DNA of 64,000 nucleotides from NCBI RefSeq assembly GCF_038002345.1, contig NZ_JBBOCJ010000001.1, positions 4,340,001 through 4,404,000 on the forward strand. Reading direction: 5' to 3'. A program made the position numbers and the translations under genes. The notes beneath the pieces were generated by a model. It was not told where the DNA came from. It saw only the letters and a list, made by a program, of their open reading frames with translations, and did no database searches. How positions within the stretch are numbered: the first letter of the stretch is position 1; each line of letters starts with the position of its first letter. Positions 37,482 to 46,152 of the stretch are shown in pieces. Origin of the DNA: Paenibacillus sp. FSL M7-0420 (GTDB lineage Bacteria; Bacillota; Bacilli; Paenibacillales; Paenibacillaceae).

Positions 37482-38816
37482 CTATGAACGCACAACGCCC
37501 TTCTGCCGGGCTTCACGCAGCCATTTCGGATACTCGTTGAAAAGCCGGTCATACAGGTCCTCATCGCTGACCTCGTCCAGATCATCCAGCGCGAAGAAAT
37601 CCGCATTATCCACATAACGGCCCTGCAGATCGTCAAGCTCACGGAGTACGCCATAATCCGCATTGCCCAGCCCCACAAACTGCCAGAAAATATTATGCTT
37701 CGAGCTCTGGATCAGCAGCTTGGATATTTTGGGCGTCTCATAGATGCCCCCGTCGCTGAAGAAGACCACATATACCGGCAGGTCACCCGGCTCCTCCTTC
37801 GTATATTTCTTGATCAGATCCGCCATAACCACCGGCTCATTGTTCCCGATGCCCAGTCCCCCGAACATCTTCGGTCCCGGATAGGTCCGCTTCACATAAT
37901 CCTCATACCCGTGTTCATTCACGCTCGGCATTCTTTTGCTCTTGGTGGCGAAGAACCAGACATCCAGCATTCCGTCATCATCCAGCTTGGCAGCCACAGC
38001 CAGCACCCGTTCAAAAGCCCGCTGCACGACTCCCTTCGCATATAATTGCGCCATGGAGCCGGATGCATCGAACACCACGGCTACTCTTGCCTTCTCCTGG
38101 TCAAGATTCTTCTTGCGCAGTGAAATTCCGACCTGCTGCTTCAGAAGATCAATCTTCGTCAAATTCAGGGCAGGCCGGGGAGCCTCCTCCTGGACTGTAT
38201 CCTTAGGCGGTCCGCTGTATGTAGCCGCTGCTTCCATATGGCCTGGCACCCCTTGTGCGTGTGGCTGTGCTCTGCTGTTCTCCGGCGCTTCGTCTTCCAC
38301 TTCAACGCCGTGCGCTTCCGCCAGCGGCTTCAGTCCGCCATGAAAGCCCCGTCCGACCGCACGCAGCTTGAAGCCCCCGCCATGGCGGTACAGCTCTGCC
38401 AGCACGAGCGAGGTCTCGGCATTGCCGTCCATAATTTCATATACCAGCTCTGTACCCTTCCCCGCCGCGCTGATTCTGCAGCCTCTGACATCGGCGAAGG
38501 TTCCGGGACCGTCCAGCGTAGCCGCGAAGACGCATTTCTCAATGGCCGAATCACGGAGCGCGCGCAGATCAATGGCGAACTCTCCGCTGCATTTATCAAT
38601 CGGATTGAATACGACCGTGTGCTTGGGATCAGCCGGCTGATTATAAAAGATAAAGAAATCATCGGACGGCACCTTCCCGTTCCCGCCCACCATGAAGCAG
38701 CTGATATCCAGAATCGCCGGAGAACTGCTGCAGGATATCTTCACGGTTGCCTGGGTGGAAGCCTCGTCCAGCTTCGCATTGGAGCCGCTTACCAGCTTGA
38801 TTATATTAGGATTCAT
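37482..38816 (-). CDS. TerD-vWA fusion protein (444 aa)
   Basis: A tellurium-resistance-type protein. Residues 1-185 form a TerD domain (FFIFYNQPADPKHTVVFN, GEFAIDLRAL, AELYRHGGGFKLRAVGRGF), which binds calcium. After a linker of about 50 residues, a von Willebrand A-like domain (about 240-435) has a MIDAS motif DASGSM. This is the TerF-like arrangement. TerD/vWA proteins belong to a membrane-linked stress and phage-defence system, but no other ter gene is adjacent, so the protein acts alone or with distant partners. ATG with AGGAGAG upstream. Confidence 0.88.
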   Translation of the reverse strand: MNPNIIKLVSGSNAKLDEASTQATVKISCSSSPAILDISCFMVGGNGKVPSDDFFIFYNQPADPKHTVVFNPIDKCSGEFAIDLRALRDSAIEKCVFAATLDGPGTFADVRGCRISAAGKGTELVYEIMDGNAETSLVLAELYRHGGGFKLRAVGRGFHGGLKPLAEAHGVEVEDEAPENSRAQPHAQGVPGHMEAAATYSGPPKDTVQEEAPRPALNLTKIDLLKQQVGISLRKKNLDQEKARVAVVFDASGSMAQLYAKGVVQRAFERVLAVAAKLDDDGMLDVWFFATKSKRMPSVNEHGYEDYVKRTYPGPKMFGGLGIGNNEPVVMADLIKKYTKEEPGDLPVYVVFFSDGGIYETPKISKLLIQSSKHNIFWQFVGLGNADYGVLRELDDLQGRYVDNADFFALDDLDEVSDEDLYDRLFNEYPKWLREARQKGVVRS

Positions 38817-38875
38817 GAATGCACTCTCCTACTCTCTCATATGTAGTACCAGGATGTACCAGATTCCCGCTTCTG

Positions 38876-38918
38876 CAAAAAGGAGCAGACCATTCCCTGC
38901 TAAGGATATGTCTGCTCC
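38876..38918 (-). terminator. Terminator of rplY
   Basis: GGAGCAGAC pairs perfectly with GTCTGCTCC (9 bp) and is followed on the minus strand by a run of five T. Confidence 0.85.
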
Positions 38919-39019
38919 TGGTTGATCAAAGATTATGACTCTCCATATACAGCCGTTATCTCAGGCTGTCTGCGGAGTTCTCTGCATATAGAGATGCGAT
39001 GGCTACAGCCAGAAAAGTC

Positions 39020-39631
39020 TTATTCTGCAGACTTCTCTGCTTCGGCTGCTTCCTCAGCTGGCGCGGCAGCAGCTTCATCAGCCGGCTCCTCCATCACGAG
39101 CGGAGGCGAAATCCGCACGATCAGCGTATCTTCAGGGGTAAGAATCTCCCAGCCCTCATGCTTCGGCAGATCGGATACCAGCAATTGATCACCGATATCG
39201 AGGCCGCTGATATCTACTTCGAGGTTTGCTTCCAGCTTGTCCGGCAAGGTCCGGATATCCAGCTCATACAGCTCAATCTGCTGCACGCCGCCGCTCTTGA
39301 CGCCGATAGGATCACCTATGAAGTGGAAGGCTACCTTGGTATCCAGATCAGCCTTCATGTCAATCTGCTGCAAATCTACATGAAGCAGTGTACGGGATAC
39401 CGGCTGGCGCTGCACTTCCTGAATAACCGCATTCTTCGGGCCGGAGCCCGGGATTTCCACCTTCAGGATGGCACGCGGGTTTTTGCCGAGAATATCATTA
39501 AGTGTTTTGGCATCTGCTGAGAAGGACTGGGTATCTGAACCTGCACCGTAAACTACAACCGGTACAAAACCTTTGCTGCGCTGGGAAGAATTTGATCCGG
39601 ATCTTTCAGTCAAGCGTACTGTGGTATTCAT
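39020..39631 (-). CDS. rplY: 50S ribosomal protein L25, Ctc/TL5 type (203 aa)
   Basis: Binds 5S rRNA on the large subunit; in Bacillus the homologue Ctc is stress-induced. The N-terminal L25 domain (VRLTERSGSNSSQRSKGFVP, VVVYGAG) is followed by the TL5 beta domain (VPLHFIGDPIGVKSGG-like VAFHFIGDPIGVKSGG) and an acidic Ala/Glu tail. The ATG at 39631 has AGGAGGAA 5 nt upstream; a longer frame from 39712 has no ribosome site. It stands apart from pth, which often follows it. Confidence 0.93.
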   Translation of the reverse strand: MNTTVRLTERSGSNSSQRSKGFVPVVVYGAGSDTQSFSADAKTLNDILGKNPRAILKVEIPGSGPKNAVIQEVQRQPVSRTLLHVDLQQIDMKADLDTKVAFHFIGDPIGVKSGGVQQIELYELDIRTLPDKLEANLEVDISGLDIGDQLLVSDLPKHEGWEILTPEDTLIVRISPPLVMEEPADEAAAAPAEEAAEAEKSAE

Positions 39632-39990
39632 GATATTTCCTCCTAATAGTTTTTTGAGCGCTACGCCCTTCTTATAGAAGCCGGGCAAGTTGCCGGGGGC
39701 GGCGTACGCCAAGTAGTGTCAGCATAGCTGCATTAAAAAACAAGACCAATTAGCTCTTATGTCTAATCAGTCTCTTATTAACCATATTTGCCTGCTATGG
39801 AATCAGTATAGCACCGGGAAATGAACAAGTCAAAACAGGGTAAAATTCAAATCCAATCCATATTTATAAATGATTACGCTAAAATCACCTGCTGTAAATG
39901 ACCTACGGTGCCTCTCTTCCCCTTTCTCGCTTTTTGCCGCACAGGGTAGTAAAATAAAGGCACTATACCGGAATGGAGTGAGGTTATAAG

Positions 39991-40266
39991 ATGGATAAAA
40001 TCGTAAAGGGAGAAGGACGTTTCTATATCGCTGGTGACGGAAAAGACCTGGCCGAGATTACATACAGAACCGAAGAGATCACAGGGAATCTGGTGATTGA
40101 CCATACCTTTGTCTCCGAAGATCTGCGCGGCCAGGGTGCGGGAGAAAAGCTTGTTCGGGCGGTCGTTGACCTGGCCCGTGAGCAGAGTGTCAAGATTGTA
40201 CCGGAGTGCCCGTATGCGGCGCATCAATTCGAGAAGCACGCTGAATACAAGGATGTGCTCAAATAG
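39991..40266 (+). CDS. Small YjdJ-type GNAT acetyltransferase (91 aa)
   Basis: A minimal acetyltransferase fold of the YidJ/YjdJ group with the CoA loop DLRGQGAGEKLV and a conserved C-terminal VPECPYAAHQFEKHAEY. Proteins of this size are thought to acetylate small ligands or be vestigial; function unknown. It precedes a two-domain GNAT gene by 12 nt on the same strand. Confidence 0.9.
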   Translation: MDKIVKGEGRFYIAGDGKDLAEITYRTEEITGNLVIDHTFVSEDLRGQGAGEKLVRAVVDLAREQSVKIVPECPYAAHQFEKHAEYKDVLK

Positions 40267-40278
40267 GAGGAAGACCGT

Positions 40279-41136
40279 TTGACGAACACAGACACACTGA
40301 AACAGATTGAAGAGCTCCAGCAGCGCTGCGAGCACTATGAAGGAATCTCGCTGAAGCTGAACTGGGACATGCTCCGGCAGCCTGGAGAAGCAGGCGGTGC
40401 GCAATACCTGGTAACCTATGAAAAGGATGTACTGACCGGATTCATCGGCCTGTACGGCATCGGCGGTGATATGGAGGTATGCGGCATGGTCCGGCCGGGC
40501 TACCGCCGCCGGGGGATTTTCAGCTCCCTCTGGGAGCAGGCCCAGGCCATCATCCGCAGAGGGAAGACGAAGACGCTGCTGCTGAACACCCCTGCGGCTT
40601 CGGCTTCAGGCAATGCCTATCTGAAGACCTTGCCGCTTGCCTTCAGCCATTCGGAGTTTCAGATGAAATGGGATGGTGCGGGCAGCAGGGTTAGAGCCTC
40701 AGAGGCCAGCTCGGCCTCAGGCAATGTCATGCTCCGGCCTGCACGTCCGGAGGAGACCCCTCTACTCATCGCCTTCGACTGCGACGGGTTCCAGATGACC
40801 GAAGAGGACGCCGCTGAAATGTATGAGCTGCACGAACAGGAAGGCTCACAGGAGCATATCATCATTGAGCTCAGCGGCCAGCCCGCCGGGAAAATGCGTC
40901 TGTGGTCCGAGGACAACGAAACCTGGATCTACGGATTTACGGTGGACAAGAAGCTGCGCGGTCTCGGCATCGGCCGGAGTGCCCTGCAGCAGACCATCGA
41001 GCGGGAGCAGCGGAATTATAACGGAGTGAATCTGGAGGTGGCGCTGGATAACCCGAATGCGCTGCGGCTCTATGAGAGCTGCGGCTTCGTCATTCAAAGC
41101 CAGCAGGATTATTACACCTATCCTTTGAACGGCTAG
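40279..41136 (+). CDS. Double-domain GNAT acetyltransferase (285 aa)
   Basis: Two GNAT domains in tandem. The first has a degenerate CoA loop (VRPGYRRRGIFSSLWEQA, residues about 75-92), and the second, C-terminal, an intact one (KLRGLGIGRSAL) followed by NPNALRLYESCGF. The start is TTG at 40279, with AGGAGGA 7 nt upstream. It probably forms an operon with the small GNAT gene. A tandem hairpin array and a terminator follow the stop. Confidence 0.9.
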   Translation: MTNTDTLKQIEELQQRCEHYEGISLKLNWDMLRQPGEAGGAQYLVTYEKDVLTGFIGLYGIGGDMEVCGMVRPGYRRRGIFSSLWEQAQAIIRRGKTKTLLLNTPAASASGNAYLKTLPLAFSHSEFQMKWDGAGSRVRASEASSASGNVMLRPARPEETPLLIAFDCDGFQMTEEDAAEMYELHEQEGSQEHIIIELSGQPAGKMRLWSEDNETWIYGFTVDKKLRGLGIGRSALQQTIEREQRNYNGVNLEVALDNPNALRLYESCGFVIQSQQDYYTYPLNG

Positions 41137-41159
41137 CCTGGCAACGAGTATTTCAAGAA

Positions 41160-41378
41160 GCATACATTTAGCCCATATGCCTGCGCACCAGCACAATGTA
41201 TGCTGTTTTTCGCATACTTTCGGACCAAACGCCTGCATGTGAGCACAATGAATGCTGTTTTTCGTATAGCATTCGGCCCATGCGTCTTCGTGTGAGCACA
41301 ATGAATGCTGTTTTTCACATACATTTGCGCCAAACGCCTGCTGGCTAGCACAATGTATGCTGTTTTTCGCATACAATT
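41160..41378. repeat. Tandem array B of ~52-bp hairpin units
   Basis: Units begin at 41196, 41248, 41301 and 41353 (spacing 52, 53, 52), with a partial unit before them. The core reads ATGTATGCTGTTTTTCGCATAC, in part forming GTATGC/GCATAC stems, followed by a spacer with CCAAACGCCTGC and AGCACA. One unit of array A (20559) has the same stem type, which links the two arrays as one family. The array lies between convergent genes. Confidence 0.9.
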
Positions 41379-41389
41379 CCTAAACAATC

Positions 41390-41436
41390 AAAAAGCATCC
41401 CCTCACGGTCAAATGACCCTGAAGGAGATGCTTTTT
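41390..41436. terminator. Bidirectional terminator
   Basis: AAAAAGCATC pairs perfectly with GATGCTTTTT, and TCA/TGA and GTCA/TGAC extend the stem. It serves both convergent genes. Confidence 0.85.
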
Positions 41437-41469
41437 GTGTCGTCTCCAATTTCAATTCATCGTCTGCTT

Positions 41470-42249
41470 CTACATTAGCCCGTAGCCCCGCGCCTGAGCT
41501 TCATCCCGGTCGCTGCGGCGGTTGCTGCATTTCACGCAGCCTGCTCCCTGTTCTTCCCGTTCCAGGAAGACAGACAGCAGGCGCACATAATCCAGCGATT
41601 CCTGCAGGGGCATGTCTGCTCCGTCATACAGCTGCCTGCGGCCATCCAGCAGCGAGTAGATGGCGATCGTCTCCGCCGGCTTCCCGTAAGCCTTATGGCA
41701 GAATACATTCGCCATATGCAGAAATCCGGTAATCACCTGCTGGTCAGCATGTACCATGAATTTCTGGATATTCAGACTGCGTCCCGTAAGCTTCGAATTC
41801 CAGGCCAGCTGAAAAATCACCGCCAGCTCAATCTCAAGCTCCCGGACAGGAACATGCCACTGTTCGAACCGCATCACCGGAATCTCGCCGGTGTAACTGC
41901 CTGCGACAATCCGCATCAGCTCATCGGCCACCGCCTGCTTGACATCCCAGTAATGCATCAGGGAAGGAAAAGCATTGCCCTTCGGCGGCCAGCGGCGCTC
42001 CAGCAGAAACTGGACAGGCGTCTCCCGGCGCACCTCGGGCCGCAGACTGTAATAGTCATTAAGCGTATGTCCGACTGCAAATTGAACCTGCTGTCTCCAG
42101 CGGGGAAGTCCGGTAGCGGGAGCTCCGCTGCCGGCCGCTTCGGCCCCGCCCAGCATGATGTGTTCCATACGGTAATCATTCAGACGTCTGTACCGGCCAG
42201 CTTCAGCATCCGGCTTCGTTCCTGTGATTTCTCCTGCCGCCGCGCCCAT
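41470..42249 (-). CDS. Uncharacterised protein encoded after flavodoxin (259 aa)
   Basis: I do not recognise this family. The protein is soluble, about 259 residues from the ATG at 42249, which lies 2 nt after the flavodoxin stop; an in-frame ATG at 42303 inside that gene and a later one at residue 46 of the long frame are alternatives. Visible features are an Arg/Trp-rich centre (FLLERRWPPKGNAF), an amphipathic helical second half and a C-terminal CVKC motif that could bind metal. The tight spacing after a gene with a Fur box suggests iron-dependent expression. Confidence 0.7.
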   Translation of the reverse strand: MGAAAGEITGTKPDAEAGRYRRLNDYRMEHIMLGGAEAAGSGAPATGLPRWRQQVQFAVGHTLNDYYSLRPEVRRETPVQFLLERRWPPKGNAFPSLMHYWDVKQAVADELMRIVAGSYTGEIPVMRFEQWHVPVRELEIELAVIFQLAWNSKLTGRSLNIQKFMVHADQQVITGFLHMANVFCHKAYGKPAETIAIYSLLDGRRQLYDGADMPLQESLDYVRLLSVFLEREEQGAGCVKCSNRRSDRDEAQARGYGLM

Positions 42250-42251
42250 CC

Positions 42252-42704
42252 TTAAGAGACCGCCGTGCAGATCTCGATGAACTGGCGCCCGTAAGTACGG
42301 CAAGCCTCTTTCTCCGCTGCATTCGGACCATATTCAATCTTCAGGCTGGGCTGCACAATCTCGGCCCCGCGCTCCTTCAGCTTCTCTTCAATCTGATCCA
42401 CTGCTCCACAGTAGATCGCATACCCGGTGTCTCCGCTTCCGAAGGCCGCCGCCTTACAGGCGCTGAGATCCAGCTCATCCAGCTCTTCATAGAAATCCAG
42501 GAATTCATCCGGCAGCTCGCCGTCTCCCCATGTGTACGCACCCAGCATTACAGCCTCATACGCTTTTATCTCATCCGCATTGCAGTCCATGACCGATTTC
42601 AATACGGCCTCTCCGCCTGCCGCGCGTATTCCTTCCACGATCAATTCAGCGATTTCCTCCGTATTGCCAGTCAAGCTGGCATATGCCACTAGCACTTTAG
42701 CCAT
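42252..42704 (-). CDS. Flavodoxin (150 aa)
   Basis: An FMN electron carrier that replaces ferredoxin under iron limitation. The phosphate loop is ASLTGNTEEIAE at residues 8-19, and FMN-contact segments are GAYTWGDGELPDEF and FGSGDTGYAIYCGAVD. It is of the short-chain YkuN/YkuP type. The ATG at 42704 follows GGGAGGAT by 7 nt. A near-consensus Fur box lies about 110 nt upstream, which fits iron repression. Confidence 0.93.
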   Translation of the reverse strand: MAKVLVAYASLTGNTEEIAELIVEGIRAAGGEAVLKSVMDCNADEIKAYEAVMLGAYTWGDGELPDEFLDFYEELDELDLSACKAAAFGSGDTGYAIYCGAVDQIEEKLKERGAEIVQPSLKIEYGPNAAEKEACRTYGRQFIEICTAVS

Positions 42705-42810
42705 GACTTTTATCCTCCCAGGGTCCAAATGAAATGTATTCTCTATAATCCGGTCCCCTAAGCAGACCGTATCTTGCTTACCTTAATACTGTGCTAATCT
42801 CATTCTATTT

Positions 42811-42829
42811 GATAATGATTATCATTGTC
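42811..42829. promoter_or_regulatory. Fur box
   Basis: GATAATGATTATCATTGTC matches 17 of 19 positions of the Fur consensus GATAATGATAATCATTATC. It is placed upstream of the flavodoxin gene and predicts repression by Fur when iron is sufficient. Confidence 0.85.
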
Positions 42830-42835
42830 AATATA

Positions 42836-42888
42836 TAAAAAGCAGCGCCAGTCCAGGACATAACTGCTGCCCGGAGCTGACGCTGCTC
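42836..42888 (-). terminator. Terminator of the second VOC gene
   Basis: On the minus strand AGCAGCG and CGCTGCT pair in a long stem, followed by a run of five T. Confidence 0.75.
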
Positions 42889-42921
42889 AGTATTACTATT
42901 ATCATATGATGTGTGGAATAA

Positions 42922-43287
42922 TTAATATCCGCCTTCCAGCAAGGTAATGCCATTGCCGTCGGGATCACGGAAATTCATTTCTTTACCGCCGTACTCCATG
43001 GTTGCCGGGGGATGGCAATCCAGTCCTCTCGCCTTCAGCTGCTCATACGTCTCGTCCAGACTGCCGCAGGAGAATACCAGATTAACAGTTCCTGTCGTCA
43101 GATTCTCCCACTTGGCTGCGTTCCATATAATGATGCCGGGCTGGCTGCGTTCAAAAGCTATTTTGGCGCCGTCAAATTCTCCATAGCCCTCGAATGGGAC
43201 CGGAATGCCCAGCACCTCTGAGTAGAATGCCGCCAGGGCCGCCGGGTCTTTACTGTACAGATTGATGCCGTCAAACGTTGTAATCAT
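42922..43287 (-). CDS. VOC family protein (121 aa)
   Basis: A single glyoxalase/bleomycin-resistance domain. Typical parts are LYSKDPAALAAFYSEVLGIPV at the N-terminus and GKEMNFRDPDGNGITLLEGGY at the C-terminus, which carries the last metal-position Glu. Ligand and reaction are unknown. It is probably monocistronic, with a terminator after it. Confidence 0.9.
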   Translation of the reverse strand: MITTFDGINLYSKDPAALAAFYSEVLGIPVPFEGYGEFDGAKIAFERSQPGIIIWNAAKWENLTTGTVNLVFSCGSLDETYEQLKARGLDCHPPATMEYGGKEMNFRDPDGNGITLLEGGY

Positions 43288-43392
43288 AATGATATCCTTC
43301 CCTTCATTGCTTGTATTGTGACCGGGCTGGTGTCAGCCGTTCTATCCTCATTGTACTTCTGCCTGTATGGCTTGTATTGCAAAAAAACGACA

Positions 43393-44211
43393 TCAGCGCC
43401 GGGCATGACTCAGCGCATCCAGCGGAGTTCTGCCTGCGAATTTCTTGAAATTGTTGATCAAATGCGACTGGTGGCTGTACCCGTAAGTGAAGACTATATC
43501 TTGCATTACGCCCTTGGTCTGGGAGGAACGGTACAGGTCCAGCCAGACATTCTGGAAGCGGATAAGATCGGCCACCTTTTTGGGCGGAAGGCCGATATGC
43601 TGCCGGAACAGCCGTTCAAGCTGGCGGCTGCTTAAGCCTGAGCTGCTCTCCAGTGCCCCTGCCGTCATGATTCCGCGTGATGTAAGCAGCCTGTGGACCG
43701 CGTTCATCATCCCGTCGCTGCTGCGGTTTCCCCGTTCCAATCTCCGTAAAAGGAAAGCTTCAGCAGCAGCGATGCGCTCAGTCATTGTACGGATATGCTG
43801 GAGCCTGTCTCCCAGCTCCTTACGGAAGGTTCTGAAATAATACTCTACCGGAACATGCACATTCAATACCTCCGTCAGCGGCTCGTCTGCGAACAAGTGA
43901 ACGGCCCAGAAATGAAACCGGATGGCGAAACGCTCTGTCGTAACAGGCTGTGCTGCTTGTCCTGTCTCGAACGGAGTGTCGTTAATCCCGCAAAAAATCC
44001 CGCCGGACTCCCCTGTCCGCCCATCCCATTCCCATATGATGTCCATGCAGCTATCAGGTATGATAGTCTCCGTCTGCTGCGGCAGCCGAGGCTGTGCTCC
44101 TGATCCCCAGTAGCAGCGGATATACGGCTGAAGCATCCTGCCCGGCAGATACTCGCCGCCCCCGGCCGGATTGGCCGTTATCGGATGATACAGCGCCGAA
44201 AGATTATACAT
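43393..44211 (-). CDS. AraC family transcriptional regulator (272 aa)
   Basis: An N-terminal ligand-binding part of the DUF6597 type (LQPYIRCYWGSG, IPDSCMDIIWEWDG) is followed by an AraC helix-turn-helix region (about residues 170-270; SGLSSRQLERLFRQHIGLPPK and YGYSHQSHLINNFKKFAG). It may regulate the VOC gene just downstream, on the same strand. ATG with GGAGG upstream. Confidence 0.9.
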   Translation of the reverse strand: MYNLSALYHPITANPAGGGEYLPGRMLQPYIRCYWGSGAQPRLPQQTETIIPDSCMDIIWEWDGRTGESGGIFCGINDTPFETGQAAQPVTTERFAIRFHFWAVHLFADEPLTEVLNVHVPVEYYFRTFRKELGDRLQHIRTMTERIAAAEAFLLRRLERGNRSSDGMMNAVHRLLTSRGIMTAGALESSSGLSSRQLERLFRQHIGLPPKKVADLIRFQNVWLDLYRSSQTKGVMQDIVFTYGYSHQSHLINNFKKFAGRTPLDALSHARR

Positions 44212-44426
44212 CCCAGTGCAGCCTCCTTCCTTTGCTGTAACCTTGTATTCAGATCATACACAATCCCTGTACGAAGCGCCAGAACACCTGCTTTTCGATT
44301 GTCTAAGCCCCCTGCTTACCGAATGATTATGTTGCAAAATGATCTGCCCTGCTTTTTCTGGTAATATTATACGCCTATTGCTTGTTGGCTACACTGGGAA
44401 TAGTCGCAGCTTTGCAACCATTTTGT

Positions 44427-44456
44427 TTGTTGCTGCGGGCTTAAATGTTGTACAAT
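44427..44456 (+). promoter_or_regulatory. SigA-type promoter for the rRNA methyltransferase operon
   Basis: TTGTTG and TACAAT are separated by 18 nt, 36 nt before the methyltransferase start codon. Confidence 0.6.
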
Positions 44457-44491
44457 AAAGGCTAAATGACTTTTTGAAGGATGGATTAATA

Positions 44492-45355
44492 ATGTATATA
44501 GCCAGTGATTGGAAAGACTATGAAGTGATTGATACCGGGGGCGGGGAGAAGCTGGAACGGTGGGGCGATATTATCCTGCGCCGGCCGGACCCGCAGATCA
44601 TCTGGCCGCTGGCCAGCGAGAGCGCCAAGTGGCGGGATGTTCACGGACATTATCACCGCAGCTCCGCCGGAGGCGGGCAGTGGGAGATGAAGAAGACGAT
44701 ACCGGAGGACTGGAAAATCAGCTACGGCAAGCTGAAGTTCCACCTCCGCCCGACGAACTTCAAGCACACCGGGCTGTTCCCGGAGCAGGCGGCCAACTGG
44801 CGCTGGATGATGGACAAGATCGCAGCGGCTAACCGGCCGATCTCCGTCCTCAACCTGTTCGCATATACCGGCGGAGCAACTGTTGCGGCAGCAAGTGCCG
44901 GAGCCTCCGTCGTGCATGTCGATGCAGCCAAGGGGATGGTTCAATGGGCCAAGGAGAATGTAGCCCTGTCCGGTCTTGCCGACAAGCCGCTCCGCTTTAT
45001 TACCGATGATGTATTCAAGTTCGTCCAGCGCGAACAGCGCCGCGGCAGCAAATATGATGCAATTATTATGGACCCTCCGTCCTACGGAAGAGGGCCGGGC
45101 GGTGAAATGTGGAAGCTCGAATCCAGTCTCTATCCGTTCCTGGAGAGCTGCATGGAGATTATGAGCGACCGTCCGTTATTCATGCTGATTAACTCCTACA
45201 CGACCGGCATCTCGCCAAGCGTACTGCGCAACATGCTGTCAATGACGATGGGCAAGCGCTATGGCGGCAAGCTGAATTCCGGTGAGATCGGATTGCCGAT
45301 TACAGCCTCCGGCATGAATCTGCCATGCGGGATTCTGGGCCGCTGGGAGGCGTAA
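44492..45355 (+). CDS. Class I SAM-dependent rRNA methyltransferase (287 aa)
   Basis: Resembles RlmI/RlmK-type large-subunit methyltransferases. The SAM loop reads LNLFAYTGGATVAAASAG and the catalytic motif is MDPPSYGRG. Unlike RlmI it has no N-terminal PUA domain. The ATG at 44492 is used; a frame from 44474 overlaps the AAGGA ribosome site. The RluA gene starts 3 nt after the stop, so both RNA-modifying enzymes are made together. Confidence 0.9.
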   Translation: MYIASDWKDYEVIDTGGGEKLERWGDIILRRPDPQIIWPLASESAKWRDVHGHYHRSSAGGGQWEMKKTIPEDWKISYGKLKFHLRPTNFKHTGLFPEQAANWRWMMDKIAAANRPISVLNLFAYTGGATVAAASAGASVVHVDAAKGMVQWAKENVALSGLADKPLRFITDDVFKFVQREQRRGSKYDAIIMDPPSYGRGPGGEMWKLESSLYPFLESCMEIMSDRPLFMLINSYTTGISPSVLRNMLSMTMGKRYGGKLNSGEIGLPITASGMNLPCGILGRWEA

Positions 45356-45358
45356 GCC

Positions 45359-46105
45359 ATGACCGGAACGAACAACGGCGCAGCAGGAGATTCCGGCAGC
45401 AGCCCCTCCCGGTTCGAGATTCTATATGAGGACAACCATCTGCTCGGCATTGTGAAGCCTGTGAATATTCCCGTTCAAGAGGATGCTACAGGCGACCCGG
45501 ATCTGCTGACCCTGCTGAAGGAAGATGTGAAGCAGCGCTACGCGAAGCCGGGCAACGTCTTCATGGGCCTGGTTCACCGGCTGGACCGGCCTGTAGGCGG
45601 TGCGATGATCTTCGCCAAGACCTCGAAGGCGGCCTCCCGGCTATCCGAGAGTGTGCGCACCCACGCCTTCCAGAAGGTCTATCTGACAGTGGTGCATGGT
45701 CAGCTTCCGGGCGCAGAGGCCCGGCTGGAGCATACGCTGCTTAAGGACCCTAAGAGCAATACCGTCCAGGCCGTCCGGGAGGGAACGCCAGGCGGCAAGC
45801 AAGCCATCCTTGATTATACCGTGATTGGTACGGCAGAAGGCTATTCGCTGGTGAGGATTGACCTGCTGACCGGCCGCTCCCACCAGATCCGCGTCCAGCT
45901 CAGCGACGTTGGATGTCCGCTATATGGAGATCAGAAGTACGGTGCGGCCGTGAACAGACCGGGACAGCAGATTGCCTTATGGTCTGCACTCACCCGGTTC
46001 CCGCATCCGGTGACCAAAGAAGAAGTCGAGCTGCTCTCCCTGCCTCCCCGTTCCTATCCCTGGAATCTTTGGACTCCACAAATGCAAAAGCAGGCTATCC
46101 TTTAA
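45359..46105 (+). CDS. RluA-family pseudouridine synthase (248 aa)
   Basis: Converts uridine to pseudouridine in rRNA or tRNA. The catalytic Asp lies in GLVHRLDRPVGGAMIFAKT, and other family motifs are YEDNHLLGIVKPVNIPVQ and LLTGRSHQIRVQL. It has no S4 domain, as in short RluA proteins. The start overlaps the 3' end of the methyltransferase gene by ribosome site (GGGAGG). Its last codons form the 5' arm of its own terminator. Confidence 0.93.
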   Translation: MTGTNNGAAGDSGSSPSRFEILYEDNHLLGIVKPVNIPVQEDATGDPDLLTLLKEDVKQRYAKPGNVFMGLVHRLDRPVGGAMIFAKTSKAASRLSESVRTHAFQKVYLTVVHGQLPGAEARLEHTLLKDPKSNTVQAVREGTPGGKQAILDYTVIGTAEGYSLVRIDLLTGRSHQIRVQLSDVGCPLYGDQKYGAAVNRPGQQIALWSALTRFPHPVTKEEVELLSLPPRSYPWNLWTPQMQKQAIL

Positions 46106-46123
46106 CGGACAGCCTGCTTTTTG
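46086..46123. terminator. Terminator overlapping the RluA-type gene end
   Basis: AAAAGCAGGCT (inside the coding sequence) pairs perfectly with AGCCTGCTTTT, which follows the stop. It can serve both the RluA-type gene and the convergent MarR gene. Confidence 0.85.
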
Positions 46124-46152
46124 GCATTATTATATAGGTTCTCAGTTGGTGC

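Noticed and set aside
41133..41387. Minus-strand frame with NSIHCA-type repeats
   Set aside because: It follows array B, crosses units out of register and has no start signal.
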